5,015 nt of DNA from contig DBEB01000045.1 of the NCBI GenBank assembly GCA_002293855.1, positions 1 to 5,015 on the forward strand, written 5' to 3'. Of this stretch, positions 1 through 5,015 are shown one piece after another; the stretch's first letter is position 1; the number at the start of each line of letters is the position of its first letter. Position numbers and translations under genes: made by a program. The notes under the pieces were generated by a model that searched no databases, had not been told where the DNA came from, and saw nothing but the letters and a program-made list of their open reading frames with translations. This DNA comes from Candidatus Falkowbacteria bacterium UBA917 (GTDB taxonomy: Bacteria; Patescibacteriota; Patescibacteriia; Patescibacteriales; Patescibacteriaceae).

Positions 1-26
1 CATAATCTGTCTATTATGTCAATGAA

Positions 27-61
27 TTGCGATTTGGGCTTGACTTTGCTATGCTAGGCGC
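27..61 (+). promoter_or_regulatory. Extended -10 promoter of the glycosyltransferase-Nudix gene, probably leaderless
   Basis: A -10 hexamer TATGCT lies at 50-55 and is preceded by a TG dinucleotide at 47-48, giving an extended -10. A weak -35 (TTGCGA, 27-32) stands 17 bases upstream. The usual start point, six to seven bases after the -10, falls at about 61-62, on or beside the A of the ATG at 62. No Shine-Dalgarno sequence precedes that ATG. The simplest reading is a leaderless mRNA. The promoter upstream of 3210 has the same geometry. Confidence 0.6.
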
Positions 62-1231
62 ATGAAAGCTAAAAAGCTGACAATTCTCCAAGTAGGGCTC
101 GATAGCCTCTCAGATGGCCAATTAAAGGCCAAAATTGACCAGTTTTTGGCTTCTAGCGAGTCAAATTTGATTGTGACGGTCAATCCAGAGTTTTTACTAG
201 AAGCACGGCAAAATTTCCGTTTTAATAATTTACTTAATCACGCAGCCTTGGCGCTAGCTGATGGCTTTGGCTTGCAAGTGATGGCGCTCTTCAAAGGCGC
301 TTATCTGAGGCGTCAGACTGGGGCTGATCTGAGCGTCTATCTACTCGCTCTAGCCGAAACTGAAAAGAGGCGAGTGGCGATCATTAATTGGTCTGGCGGT
401 TTATCCAGTAACGATGAGTTACGCGCCACTTTGGCAAAAAGCTATCCAGCTTTGCAAGTAGAGATTGTAGCCACGGAGCGTGGAGCTGATTTCGAGCAAC
501 TAGAAGTTTTAAAAAAATTTCAACCAGAAATTGTCTTGTGTAGTTTGGGAGCGCCCTATCAGGAGAAGTTACTCGCTCAGTTAGCTTCTGTTTTGACTGC
601 TAAGATTTTGGTGGGAGTGGGTGGCAGTCTAGATTATTTAACTGGTCGAGCCAAGCGAGCGCCACAGGTATTGCGAACGATCGGTCTCGAATGGTTATGG
701 CGACTACTGATCAATCCACGAGCGCGGGCTAAACGTATCTGGCAGGCAGTAGTGAAGTTCCCGATTTGTTTTGTGATCGATGAGTGGATTCACCCATGGC
801 TCTATCGGCCAAATGTCGTCGGGTTTATTTATCAAAATAATGAAGTGCTGATAGTTAATAGTGCCAAAGAAACTAGAGATTTTTGGAAGCTACCACAAGG
901 TGGTCGTGATGCGCTAGAAACTGTCCGACAAGCAGTTAGACGAGAGATGACCGAGGAACTCAGTCTAAGTAACTATCAGATTAAGGCAGTCTACAAAAAT
1001 ATTTTTAAATATTGTTGGCGATCGGGTTATAGTATTCAAGGCTACAAGGGGCAGTGTCAGAGTTTGTGCTTGCTTGATTATCGAGGTGATAAGTCGGCTA
1101 TGAAACTTGATGAGGAAAATCGAGCCTACAAGTGGGTGCGGATCGATGATTTACTTAATCAAGTTGACCCAGTCAATGAAAAAGCCTACACTTTATTTAT
1201 CCAAAAATATAGAGAAAGTCTAAAGTCATAA
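62..1231 (+). CDS. WecG/TagA/CpsF-family glycosyltransferase fused to an RppH-like Nudix hydrolase
   Basis: The 389-residue protein has two domains. Residues about 5-245 are a GT26 glycosyltransferase, a family that transfers N-acetylmannosamine-type sugars from UDP-sugar to polyprenyl-diphosphate-linked GlcNAc at the membrane face. Visible marks are TVNPEF (39-44), the ADG with the probable catalytic Asp67, the GVGGSLDYLTG loop (185-195), and a basic, aromatic C-terminal appendage (LEWLWRLL followed by arginines, about 209-225) typical of membrane docking. Residues about 248-385 are a Nudix domain that opens with YRPNV, as RppH does. Its Nudix box spans 280-302, with G280, E286, R294, E295, E298 and E299 all present; only the box glycine is replaced, by Ser301. 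Both domains look complete and probably active. The Nudix substrate cannot be read from sequence: an mRNA 5' end, a dinucleoside polyphosphate or a nucleotide sugar are all possible. The start at 62 fits the promoter spacing. No linker stop, frameshift or internal ATG is seen between the domains. Confidence 0.9.
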   Translation: MKAKKLTILQVGLDSLSDGQLKAKIDQFLASSESNLIVTVNPEFLLEARQNFRFNNLLNHAALALADGFGLQVMALFKGAYLRRQTGADLSVYLLALAETEKRRVAIINWSGGLSSNDELRATLAKSYPALQVEIVATERGADFEQLEVLKKFQPEIVLCSLGAPYQEKLLAQLASVLTAKILVGVGGSLDYLTGRAKRAPQVLRTIGLEWLWRLLINPRARAKRIWQAVVKFPICFVIDEWIHPWLYRPNVVGFIYQNNEVLIVNSAKETRDFWKLPQGGRDALETVRQAVRREMTEELSLSNYQIKAVYKNIFKYCWRSGYSIQGYKGQCQSLCLLDYRGDKSAMKLDEENRAYKWVRIDDLLNQVDPVNEKAYTLFIQKYRESLKS

Positions 1232-1232
1232 A

Positions 1233-1273
1233 CCACCCCGACCTGTCGGTCACCCCTCCTTGTTAAGGAGGGG
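1233..1273. repeat. REP-like palindromic element with two hairpins
   Basis: A small hairpin is followed directly by a strong one. The first can fold as GACC/GGTC (1240-1243 with 1248-1251) or as CCGA/TCGG (1238-1241 with 1246-1249), and is flanked on both sides by ACCCC. The second is a perfect 9-bp stem, CCCCTCCTT (1253-1261) with AAGGAGGGG (1265-1273), and a GTT loop. The element begins right after the stop codon of the upstream gene. There is no T-run after the stem, so it is not a standard intrinsic terminator. The layout resembles extragenic palindromic repeats that are scattered through many bacterial genomes and in some cases mobilised by REP-associated tyrosine transposases. With one copy in the window, the repeat status is inferred from form alone. 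It could also protect the 3' end of the upstream mRNA. Confidence 0.65.
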
Positions 1274-1326
1274 AAATGCTCGCTGGCTATTTATGTAGGG
1301 ATATAAAATTTGAAACTAATTATAAT

Positions 1327-2754
1327 ATGAATAAAATTCGCCTCCGTCTAGCTCCGTCACCAACTGGTTTTTTGCATATCGGTAATCTGCGTACTGCTTT
1401 GTTTGGTTATCTACTAGCCAAGTCAATGGACGGTCAATTTATCTTGCGAATTGAAGACACTGATGAAAAGCGAGAAGTGGCTGGTGCGGCTGAGAGTCTA
1501 GTGAAGGTGCTCAACTGGATTGGTATTGGCTTTGATGAAGGGCCACATCTCGGTGGCGCTTACGGTCCTTATATCCAGAGTGAGCGCAAAGAGATTTATC
1601 ATAAATATATCGAGGAGTTGCTTGCTCGTGATGGTGCTTATCATTGTTTTTGTAGTGCTGATGATCTAACAAAGATGCGTGAAGAACAACAAGCCGAGAA
1701 ACTACCGCCTCGTTATGATCGACGTTGTCGGAATTTGAGTAAAGAAGAAGTTGCGAAGAGAATCGCGGCTGGCGAGACTTATATTATCAGACAAAAATTA
1801 CCCCTGACAGGTGAAGTGATTGTTCATGATGAGCTCCGTGGTGATATTTCTTTTCAGTGTGCTGATTTGGAGGATCATGCTTTGATTAAATCCAACGGTG
1901 TGCCGACTTATCAGTTTGCTAGCGTGGTTGACGATCATTTGATGGAGATTAGTCATGTCACTCGTGGTGATGAGTGGCTACCGAGCTTCCCCAAAAATAT
2001 TTTGCTGTATAGAGCTTTTGGTTGGGAGGTGCCGGTCTTTATTCATTTGCCTCTGATACTAAATAAAACTGGTGGTAAGCTCAGCAAGCGTCAAGGCGAT
2101 GTCTTTGTCGAGCAATATCGAGAGCGCGGTTATTTGCCAGAAGCCTTGATTAATTTTTGTGCTTTGCTCGGTTGGCATCCCAAACATGACAAAGAAATAC
2201 TGAGTTTAACTGAGCTCGAACAAGAGTTTGCTATCAACGGTATGGGAGCAAGTCCCGCTGTCTTTGATGAAGAGAAATTGGATTATTATAATGCTTGGTA
2301 TATCAGACAAAAGACTGATCAGGAGCTACTTGATTTGACCAGAGAATATTTGCCGGCTGGCGAGACTGAGGACTACTTATTAAAAGTGATTACAACAGTT
2401 AAAGATCGTTTGAAACATTTGCCGGAGATTAAGGAGCTCGCTAATTTTTATTTTGGCGAGAGCTTGGATTATGATGTGAGTTTGCTGATTTGGAAGTCAG
2501 TGCCAGCGAGCGAGATTAAAAATAATTTAACGGAGCTGCTAGCAAGATTGGAAATGGAAGAGTGGGATATTGAACTCGAAAGCAGAGTAGTGGCTTGGCT
2601 GAAGGAGTCGGACAAGAAGCTCGGTGACTATCTCTGGCCACTGCGAGTAGCGCTAACTGGTCAAAAAGCGAGTCCAGGACCCTTTGAAGTTGCTTTGGTG
2701 CTCGGTAAAGAGCGGGCGATAGCTCGTATTAAACAAGCAATTAGTAAATTATAA
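1327..2754 (+). CDS. gltX: Glutamyl-tRNA synthetase
   Basis: This cytoplasmic class I aminoacyl-tRNA synthetase charges tRNA-Glu, and in organisms with GatCAB often tRNA-Gln as well. From the ATG at 1327 the protein has 475 residues, normal for bacterial GluRS. It starts with RLRLAPSPTG and the HIGH-type motif HIGN (17-20), then RIEDTD (41-46), HVTRGDEWLPS (210-220) and the KMSKS-type loop KLSKR (251-255). The C-terminal half is the helical anticodon-binding region and ends with the family-typical tryptophan, TG and SP signature before a final helix. A zinc-site-like cluster has Cys107, Cys109 and Cys134, but Asn136 stands where E. coli GluRS has a histidine. The frame stays open upstream to an ATG at 1276, but those 17 residues have no counterpart in the family and lie next to a repeat. 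No Shine-Dalgarno sequence precedes 1327. A TATAAA at 1302-1307 is a possible -10. Whether the enzyme discriminates tRNA-Glu from tRNA-Gln cannot be told here. Confidence 0.96.
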   Translation: MNKIRLRLAPSPTGFLHIGNLRTALFGYLLAKSMDGQFILRIEDTDEKREVAGAAESLVKVLNWIGIGFDEGPHLGGAYGPYIQSERKEIYHKYIEELLARDGAYHCFCSADDLTKMREEQQAEKLPPRYDRRCRNLSKEEVAKRIAAGETYIIRQKLPLTGEVIVHDELRGDISFQCADLEDHALIKSNGVPTYQFASVVDDHLMEISHVTRGDEWLPSFPKNILLYRAFGWEVPVFIHLPLILNKTGGKLSKRQGDVFVEQYRERGYLPEALINFCALLGWHPKHDKEILSLTELEQEFAINGMGASPAVFDEEKLDYYNAWYIRQKTDQELLDLTREYLPAGETEDYLLKVITTVKDRLKHLPEIKELANFYFGESLDYDVSLLIWKSVPASEIKNNLTELLARLEMEEWDIELESRVVAWLKESDKKLGDYLWPLRVALTGQKASPGPFEVALVLGKERAIARIKQAISKL

Positions 2755-2769
2755 AATTAATTTATCATT

Positions 2770-3108
2770 ATGAGTAATTTTAATTACTACACACTGGCTT
2801 TTAAGAAGTACGCTGAATTTGAAGGTCGAGCGAATCGACGGGAGTTTTGGTTTTTCTGGCTTTTTAATTTTGTGATTATGTTGCTGATTGATATCTTGGA
2901 TGGGCCATCAAAATTTGGGCCAAGTATGATCTTGCAAGTTTATCAGTTGTTGTGTTTGTTGCCAGCGCTAGGACTGGCTGTGCGTCGTATGCATGATGTT
3001 GGTAAAAGCGCTTGGTTTGTATTGATTCCAATCTATAATCTAGTGCTTTATTGTCGTGATGGTGAGAGATCGGTTAATAAGTATGGCGCTGAGTCTAAAG
3101 CTAAATAA
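2770..3108 (+). CDS. DUF805 family small membrane protein
   Basis: This 112-residue inner-membrane protein belongs to DUF805 (the E. coli YhaH type), whose function is unknown. The family marks are clear: an N-terminal amphipathic stretch leading into GRANRREFWFF (19-29), then VRRMHDVGKSAW (71-82), and a C-terminal G-x-x-x-x-NKYG ending (NKYG at 103-106). Three hydrophobic segments are visible, at about 25-43, 52-70 and 80-95. The third is short and runs through IPIYNLVLY to a charged DGE turn, a variant seen in part of the family. The gene starts 15 bases after the gltX stop with no Shine-Dalgarno sequence, so it is probably co-transcribed with gltX, and a terminator follows it. The link to gltX is most likely positional rather than functional. 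Confidence 0.92.
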   Translation: MSNFNYYTLAFKKYAEFEGRANRREFWFFWLFNFVIMLLIDILDGPSKFGPSMILQVYQLLCLLPALGLAVRRMHDVGKSAWFVLIPIYNLVLYCRDGERSVNKYGAESKAK

Positions 3109-3122
3109 TTTATAGTTTATTT

Positions 3123-3156
3123 AAAGACAGTTCTCAATCGAGAGCTGTTTTTATTT
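3123..3156 (+). terminator. Intrinsic terminator after the gltX-DUF805 unit
   Basis: A 9-bp stem joins ACAGTTCTC (3127-3135) to GAGAGCTGT (3140-3148) around an AATC loop, with one T-G wobble pair. Upstream A residues can extend the stem into the T-run at 3148-3152, which is followed by one A and three more Ts. It lies 14 bases after the DUF805 stop and before the promoter of the next gene, so it separates two transcription units. Confidence 0.88.
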
Positions 3157-3174
3157 GTGCTAAAAGCCTAAATA

Positions 3175-3209
3175 TTTCAAGTTTTGTGATTAAATGCTAT
3201 GATTAAGCT
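3175..3209 (+). promoter_or_regulatory. Extended -10 promoter of the M23 peptidase gene, probably leaderless
   Basis: TATGAT at 3198-3203 is preceded by TGC at 3195-3197, an extended -10. The -35 is weak (TTTCAA, 3175-3180, 17 bases upstream), as is common with extended -10 promoters. Six bases separate the hexamer from the ATG at 3210, so transcription should start at or beside the start codon. There is no Shine-Dalgarno sequence. This geometry is identical to that in front of the gene at 62. Confidence 0.65.
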
Positions 3210-4472
3210 ATGAAAAAAATCATACTTAGCTTGTCGATGATAGCACTGGTGGCCGGAGCGGTTTTTAGTTACCAACTTTTTTGGGCTTGGGCACAAGTGA
3301 CTGAGGATTTGAGTGCTTATGATCTCAACGAAACTGACAACCAAGAAATCCTGCAACTCAACAGTGATATTTATAATAAGAAAACTAGTATCGATGAACT
3401 CAAGCGTAGGCAAGCTGCTTATCAAGAAGCAATCCGAGTGAAGCAAGGTGAAAAAGCTGATCTGGAAAATCAATTGGCCATCTTTGATAATCGTCTAGCA
3501 GCGATCAATGCCAATGTCGAGGATGTAAAACTCAATATCGATAAGACGATTTTGGAAATTAAAAAAACTGATTTGGAGATCGCTCTCAAAGAACAAGCGA
3601 TGGCCAAGGAGCGGGAGCGGATCGCGCTAGCCCTCGGCCTACTTTATAAAGAAGGTGATAAAAGCGAATTGGAAATTTTGCTGAGTAATAGTTCGCTGAC
3701 TGATTACTTAAATCAGCTGGAATATCTCAAGGATATTAATAGTAGTATCAAAGATAGTTTGGTTAAATTAAAGATTGCTAGTGAGCGACTAGAGCAAGAT
3801 AAGAAGGATTTAGAAGTCAAGAAATTAAGTCTCGTGTCGCTTGAAAATGATTTGATCAAAAAACAAGAAGCCTTAACTGGTGAGATGGATAGTCGTGAAA
3901 TAGTGCTCGACCAGACCAAGGCTTCGGAGAGCGAGTACAAGCGTTTACTTGATCAAGCTAAACGTGAGCAAGAGCTCGCCGCTGCTGATATTGTGTTTTT
4001 GGAAAAAAACATCAGAGCTAAGCTGGAGAAAAATAAAAAGTTAGGTGCGCTTGATGATGGCCCGACAACTTTTATCTGGCCAGTGCCTAGCAATATTATT
4101 ACGGCTTATTTCCATGATCCTGACTACCCATATAAGCATCTCTTTGAACACCCAGCCATTGATATTAAGGCCAAGCAAGCGACACCAGTCAAGGCGGTGG
4201 CAGCTGGTTATGTTGGTCAGGTCAAGAGCGACGGTTCGACCAAATATGCCTATGTGATGATCGTCCATGGTGATGGTCTGGCCACTGTCTACGGACACAT
4301 CTCCAAGCCACTGGTTAAAGTTGACCAATATGTGGCTCAGGGCGAATTAATCGCTCTATCAGGTGGTGCACCTGGCCAGCCTGGCTCAGGACCTCTAACT
4401 ACTGGAGCGCACCTGCACTTTGAAACCCGTCTCAATGGTATACCAGTTAATCCTTTGAACTATTTGAAATAA
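3210..4472 (+). CDS. Secreted coiled-coil M23 (LytM-type) peptidoglycan endopeptidase
   Basis: The 420-residue protein should act outside the membrane on peptidoglycan cross-links or bridges. Residues 1-28 form a signal peptide: MKK, a hydrophobic core, then an A-W-A site that predicts cleavage before Gln29, although an uncleaved anchor is possible. Residues about 41-275 are almost continuous coiled coil, broken at about 141-177 by a segment (LLYKEGD, then LLSNSSLTDYL and EYL) that resembles the helical-hairpin tip of PcsB, CwlO and EnvC-like proteins. In those families the tip region meets FtsX and the hydrolase is controlled by FtsEX, which makes FtsEX a plausible partner by inference. Residues about 287-420 are the M23 domain, with His314 and Asp318 (HPAID), His362 in YGH, and His401 and His403 (HLH). 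All expected zinc and catalytic residues are present, so it should be an active zinc enzyme, unlike EnvC, which only activates amidases. It has its own promoter and the start at 3210 fits the promoter spacing. Confidence 0.93.
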   Translation: MKKIILSLSMIALVAGAVFSYQLFWAWAQVTEDLSAYDLNETDNQEILQLNSDIYNKKTSIDELKRRQAAYQEAIRVKQGEKADLENQLAIFDNRLAAINANVEDVKLNIDKTILEIKKTDLEIALKEQAMAKERERIALALGLLYKEGDKSELEILLSNSSLTDYLNQLEYLKDINSSIKDSLVKLKIASERLEQDKKDLEVKKLSLVSLENDLIKKQEALTGEMDSREIVLDQTKASESEYKRLLDQAKREQELAAADIVFLEKNIRAKLEKNKKLGALDDGPTTFIWPVPSNIITAYFHDPDYPYKHLFEHPAIDIKAKQATPVKAVAAGYVGQVKSDGSTKYAYVMIVHGDGLATVYGHISKPLVKVDQYVAQGELIALSGGAPGQPGSGPLTTGAHLHFETRLNGIPVNPLNYLK

Positions 4473-4474
4473 AC

Positions 4475-4502
4475 TTGACTAATTAGCTAGAAGTTCTAGA
4501 AT
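4475..4502 (+). promoter_or_regulatory. Promoter candidate upstream of the gtrA-like gene
   Basis: TTGACT (4475-4480) and TAGAAT (4497-4502) are separated by 16 bases. The predicted start is near 4509, leaving a leader of about 32 bases with AAGGGG (4529-4534) six bases before the GTG. Unlike the promoters at 27-61 and 3175-3209, this unit would have an ordinary 5' leader with a ribosome binding site. No intrinsic terminator separates it from the M23 gene, so read-through from upstream is also possible. Confidence 0.5.
4487..4499. promoter_or_regulatory. Perfect 13-bp palindrome overlapping the promoter, possible operator
   Basis: CTAGAA and TTCTAG face each other around a central G at 4493. 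The palindrome covers the end of the spacer and the first three bases of the proposed -10 (4497-4502), where a bound dimeric repressor would block RNA polymerase. No regulator gene is visible in the window, and a 6-bp half-site in AT-rich DNA can arise by chance. Confidence 0.3.
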
Positions 4503-4540
4503 GCTCTGGTTGTCTTGTTCATTTTTATAAGGGGTTTGTC

Positions 4541-4933
4541 GTGAGATTATGGCGAACTTGGAATATTGAGCCGACTAGGTATATCTTGTGTGGCTTTGCT
4601 GCGACGATCGTTGATGCTAGTTCGCTCTGGCTATTGATTAGTTGTCAGATACATTATCTGCTGGCAGTTACTCTAGCTTTTGCTACCGGAGTGACAACTG
4701 CCTATATACTGAGTGTAAAATGGGTTTTTGTGGGTTATGAGAGATTTAGAGCTGATCGGGAATTAATAATCTTTGTGATGATTAATTTGTGCTCACTAGC
4801 CTTGAGTCTCGAGATAATCTATCTGGTAGGGGAGTTGCAGTTGGTGTTAGCAAAGCTAATCGCTATAGTAGTTAGCGCAGCTGTTAATTTTACAGCTAAA
4901 AAACTGATTTTATTCAGAAAACCGCTTAAATAG
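4541..4933 (+). CDS. GtrA-family polytopic membrane protein
   Basis: This 130-residue protein has the length and four-helix pattern of the GtrA/DPMS family: hydrophobic segments at about 14-34, 38-58, 74-96 and 100-118, with a short basic loop (YERFRADRE, 66-74) after the second. RYILCGFAATIVD (13-25) matches the typical first helix with its buried acidic residue, and NFTAKKLILFR (116-126) matches the conserved end of the fourth. Family members take part in moving or presenting polyprenyl-phosphate-linked sugars for cell-surface polysaccharide modification, so it fits with the glycosyltransferase at the start of the window, though four kilobases and other genes lie between them. The start is GTG at 4541: the frame upstream has no ATG before a stop at 4484, and AAGGGG at 4529-4534 is a reasonable ribosome binding site. 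The specific substrate is unknown. Confidence 0.88.
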   Translation: MRLWRTWNIEPTRYILCGFAATIVDASSLWLLISCQIHYLLAVTLAFATGVTTAYILSVKWVFVGYERFRADRELIIFVMINLCSLALSLEIIYLVGELQLVLAKLIAIVVSAAVNFTAKKLILFRKPLK

Positions 4934-4943
4934 GGCGGTTTTT
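4918..4943 (+). terminator. Intrinsic terminator overlapping the 3' end of the gtrA-like gene
   Basis: AAAACCGC (4918-4925) pairs perfectly with GCGGTTTT (4935-4942), and a run of five Ts (4939-4943) follows the GC-rich part of the stem. The nine-base loop contains the TAG stop (4931-4933). The left arm therefore encodes the last residues of the protein, leaving no separate 3' untranslated spacer. Confidence 0.85.
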
Positions 4944-4952
4944 ATTATTATA

Positions 4953-4981
4953 TTGACATTATATATAATTTATGTTATGAT
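4953..4981 (+). promoter_or_regulatory. Near-consensus promoter reading out of the window
   Basis: A perfect -35 TTGACA (4953-4958) and -10 TATGAT (4976-4981) are 17 bases apart, and TGT at 4973-4975 makes the -10 extended as well. Transcription should start near 4988. The remaining bases to 5015 hold no start codon followed by an open frame that reaches the window edge: the TTG codons at 4993 and 4997 soon meet TAA. The transcript therefore has an untranslated leader or is an RNA gene lying beyond the window. Confidence 0.7.
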
Positions 4982-5015
4982 AATAAGCATAGTTGTTTGA
5001 AAATTAATTAATTTG

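Noticed and set aside
1..24. Inverted repeat CATAAT/ATTATG (1-6, 13-18) and a minus-strand TTGACA (22-17), suggesting a divergent promoter
   Set aside because: The matching -10 would lie outside the window, and a 6-bp AT-rich inverted repeat is expected by chance.
1253..1273. The 9-bp stem as an intrinsic terminator for the first gene
   Set aside because: No T-run follows on the + strand: the bases after the stem are AAATGC. On the minus strand the stem is likewise not followed by a T-run.
1321..1326. Perfect TATAAT directly before the gltX ATG, as a -10 box
   Set aside because: It would start transcription inside the coding sequence, after the only sensible start codon, and there is no -35 at the right distance.
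3177..3473. Minus-strand open frame of 98 codons across the start of the M23 gene
   Set aside because: It overlaps the promoter and signal-peptide region of a well-supported gene, and its translation shows no domain or motif.
3713..4328. Minus-strand frames (3713-3940, 4041-4328) and a second plus-strand frame (4045-4257) inside the M23 gene
   Set aside because: All are shadows of the M23 reading frame, with low-complexity translations and no recognisable domains.
4501..4530. Nine-codon frame (ATG to TAA) just before the gtrA-like gene, whose stop touches the ribosome binding site, resembling a leader peptide
   Set aside because: The likely transcription start (about 4509) lies after its ATG, it has no ribosome binding site, and no attenuator hairpins follow.

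Overview
The window carries five complete genes, all on the + strand, in a moderately AT-rich and tightly packed bacterial segment. The order is: a WecG/TagA-type glycosyltransferase fused to a Nudix hydrolase (62-1231), glutamyl-tRNA synthetase gltX (best start 1327, end 2754), a small DUF805 membrane protein (2770-3108), a secreted coiled-coil M23 peptidase (3210-4472) and a GtrA-family membrane protein (4541-4933). Stops are TAA four times and TAG once, and all reading frames are consistent with the standard bacterial code. Weak or absent Shine-Dalgarno sequences, apparent leaderless starts, short intergenic gaps and a two-hairpin palindromic repeat together suggest a Candidate Phyla Radiation (Patescibacteria)-type genome. 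This is an inference from style, not a phylogenetic result.

Layout. An extended -10 promoter sits directly against the first gene. A 41-bp REP-like double hairpin (1233-1273) separates that gene from gltX. Its right arm happens to supply a Shine-Dalgarno-like sequence in front of an upstream ATG (1276), but homology puts the true gltX start at 1327. The DUF805 gene follows gltX after 15 bp and probably shares its transcript, which ends at a clear intrinsic terminator (about 3123-3156). The M23 gene has its own promoter, again an extended -10 exactly six bases before the ATG. The gtrA-like gene has a promoter overlapped by a perfect 13-bp palindrome. Its terminator begins inside the last codons of the gene. 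A near-consensus promoter (4953-4981) then points out of the window.

Together, three of the five genes concern the cell envelope: a glycosyltransferase acting on lipid-linked sugars, a peptidoglycan hydrolase with a PcsB/CwlO-like helical hairpin, and a GtrA-type protein expected to handle polyprenyl-phosphate sugars. gltX is a housekeeping gene and DUF805 has no known function. I see no mobile element, CRISPR array, tRNA or rRNA. The points most worth a second look are the glycosyltransferase-Nudix fusion, the repeated leaderless promoter architecture and the REP-like element that creates a false start for gltX. I do not see convincing evidence of a wholly new multi-gene system.
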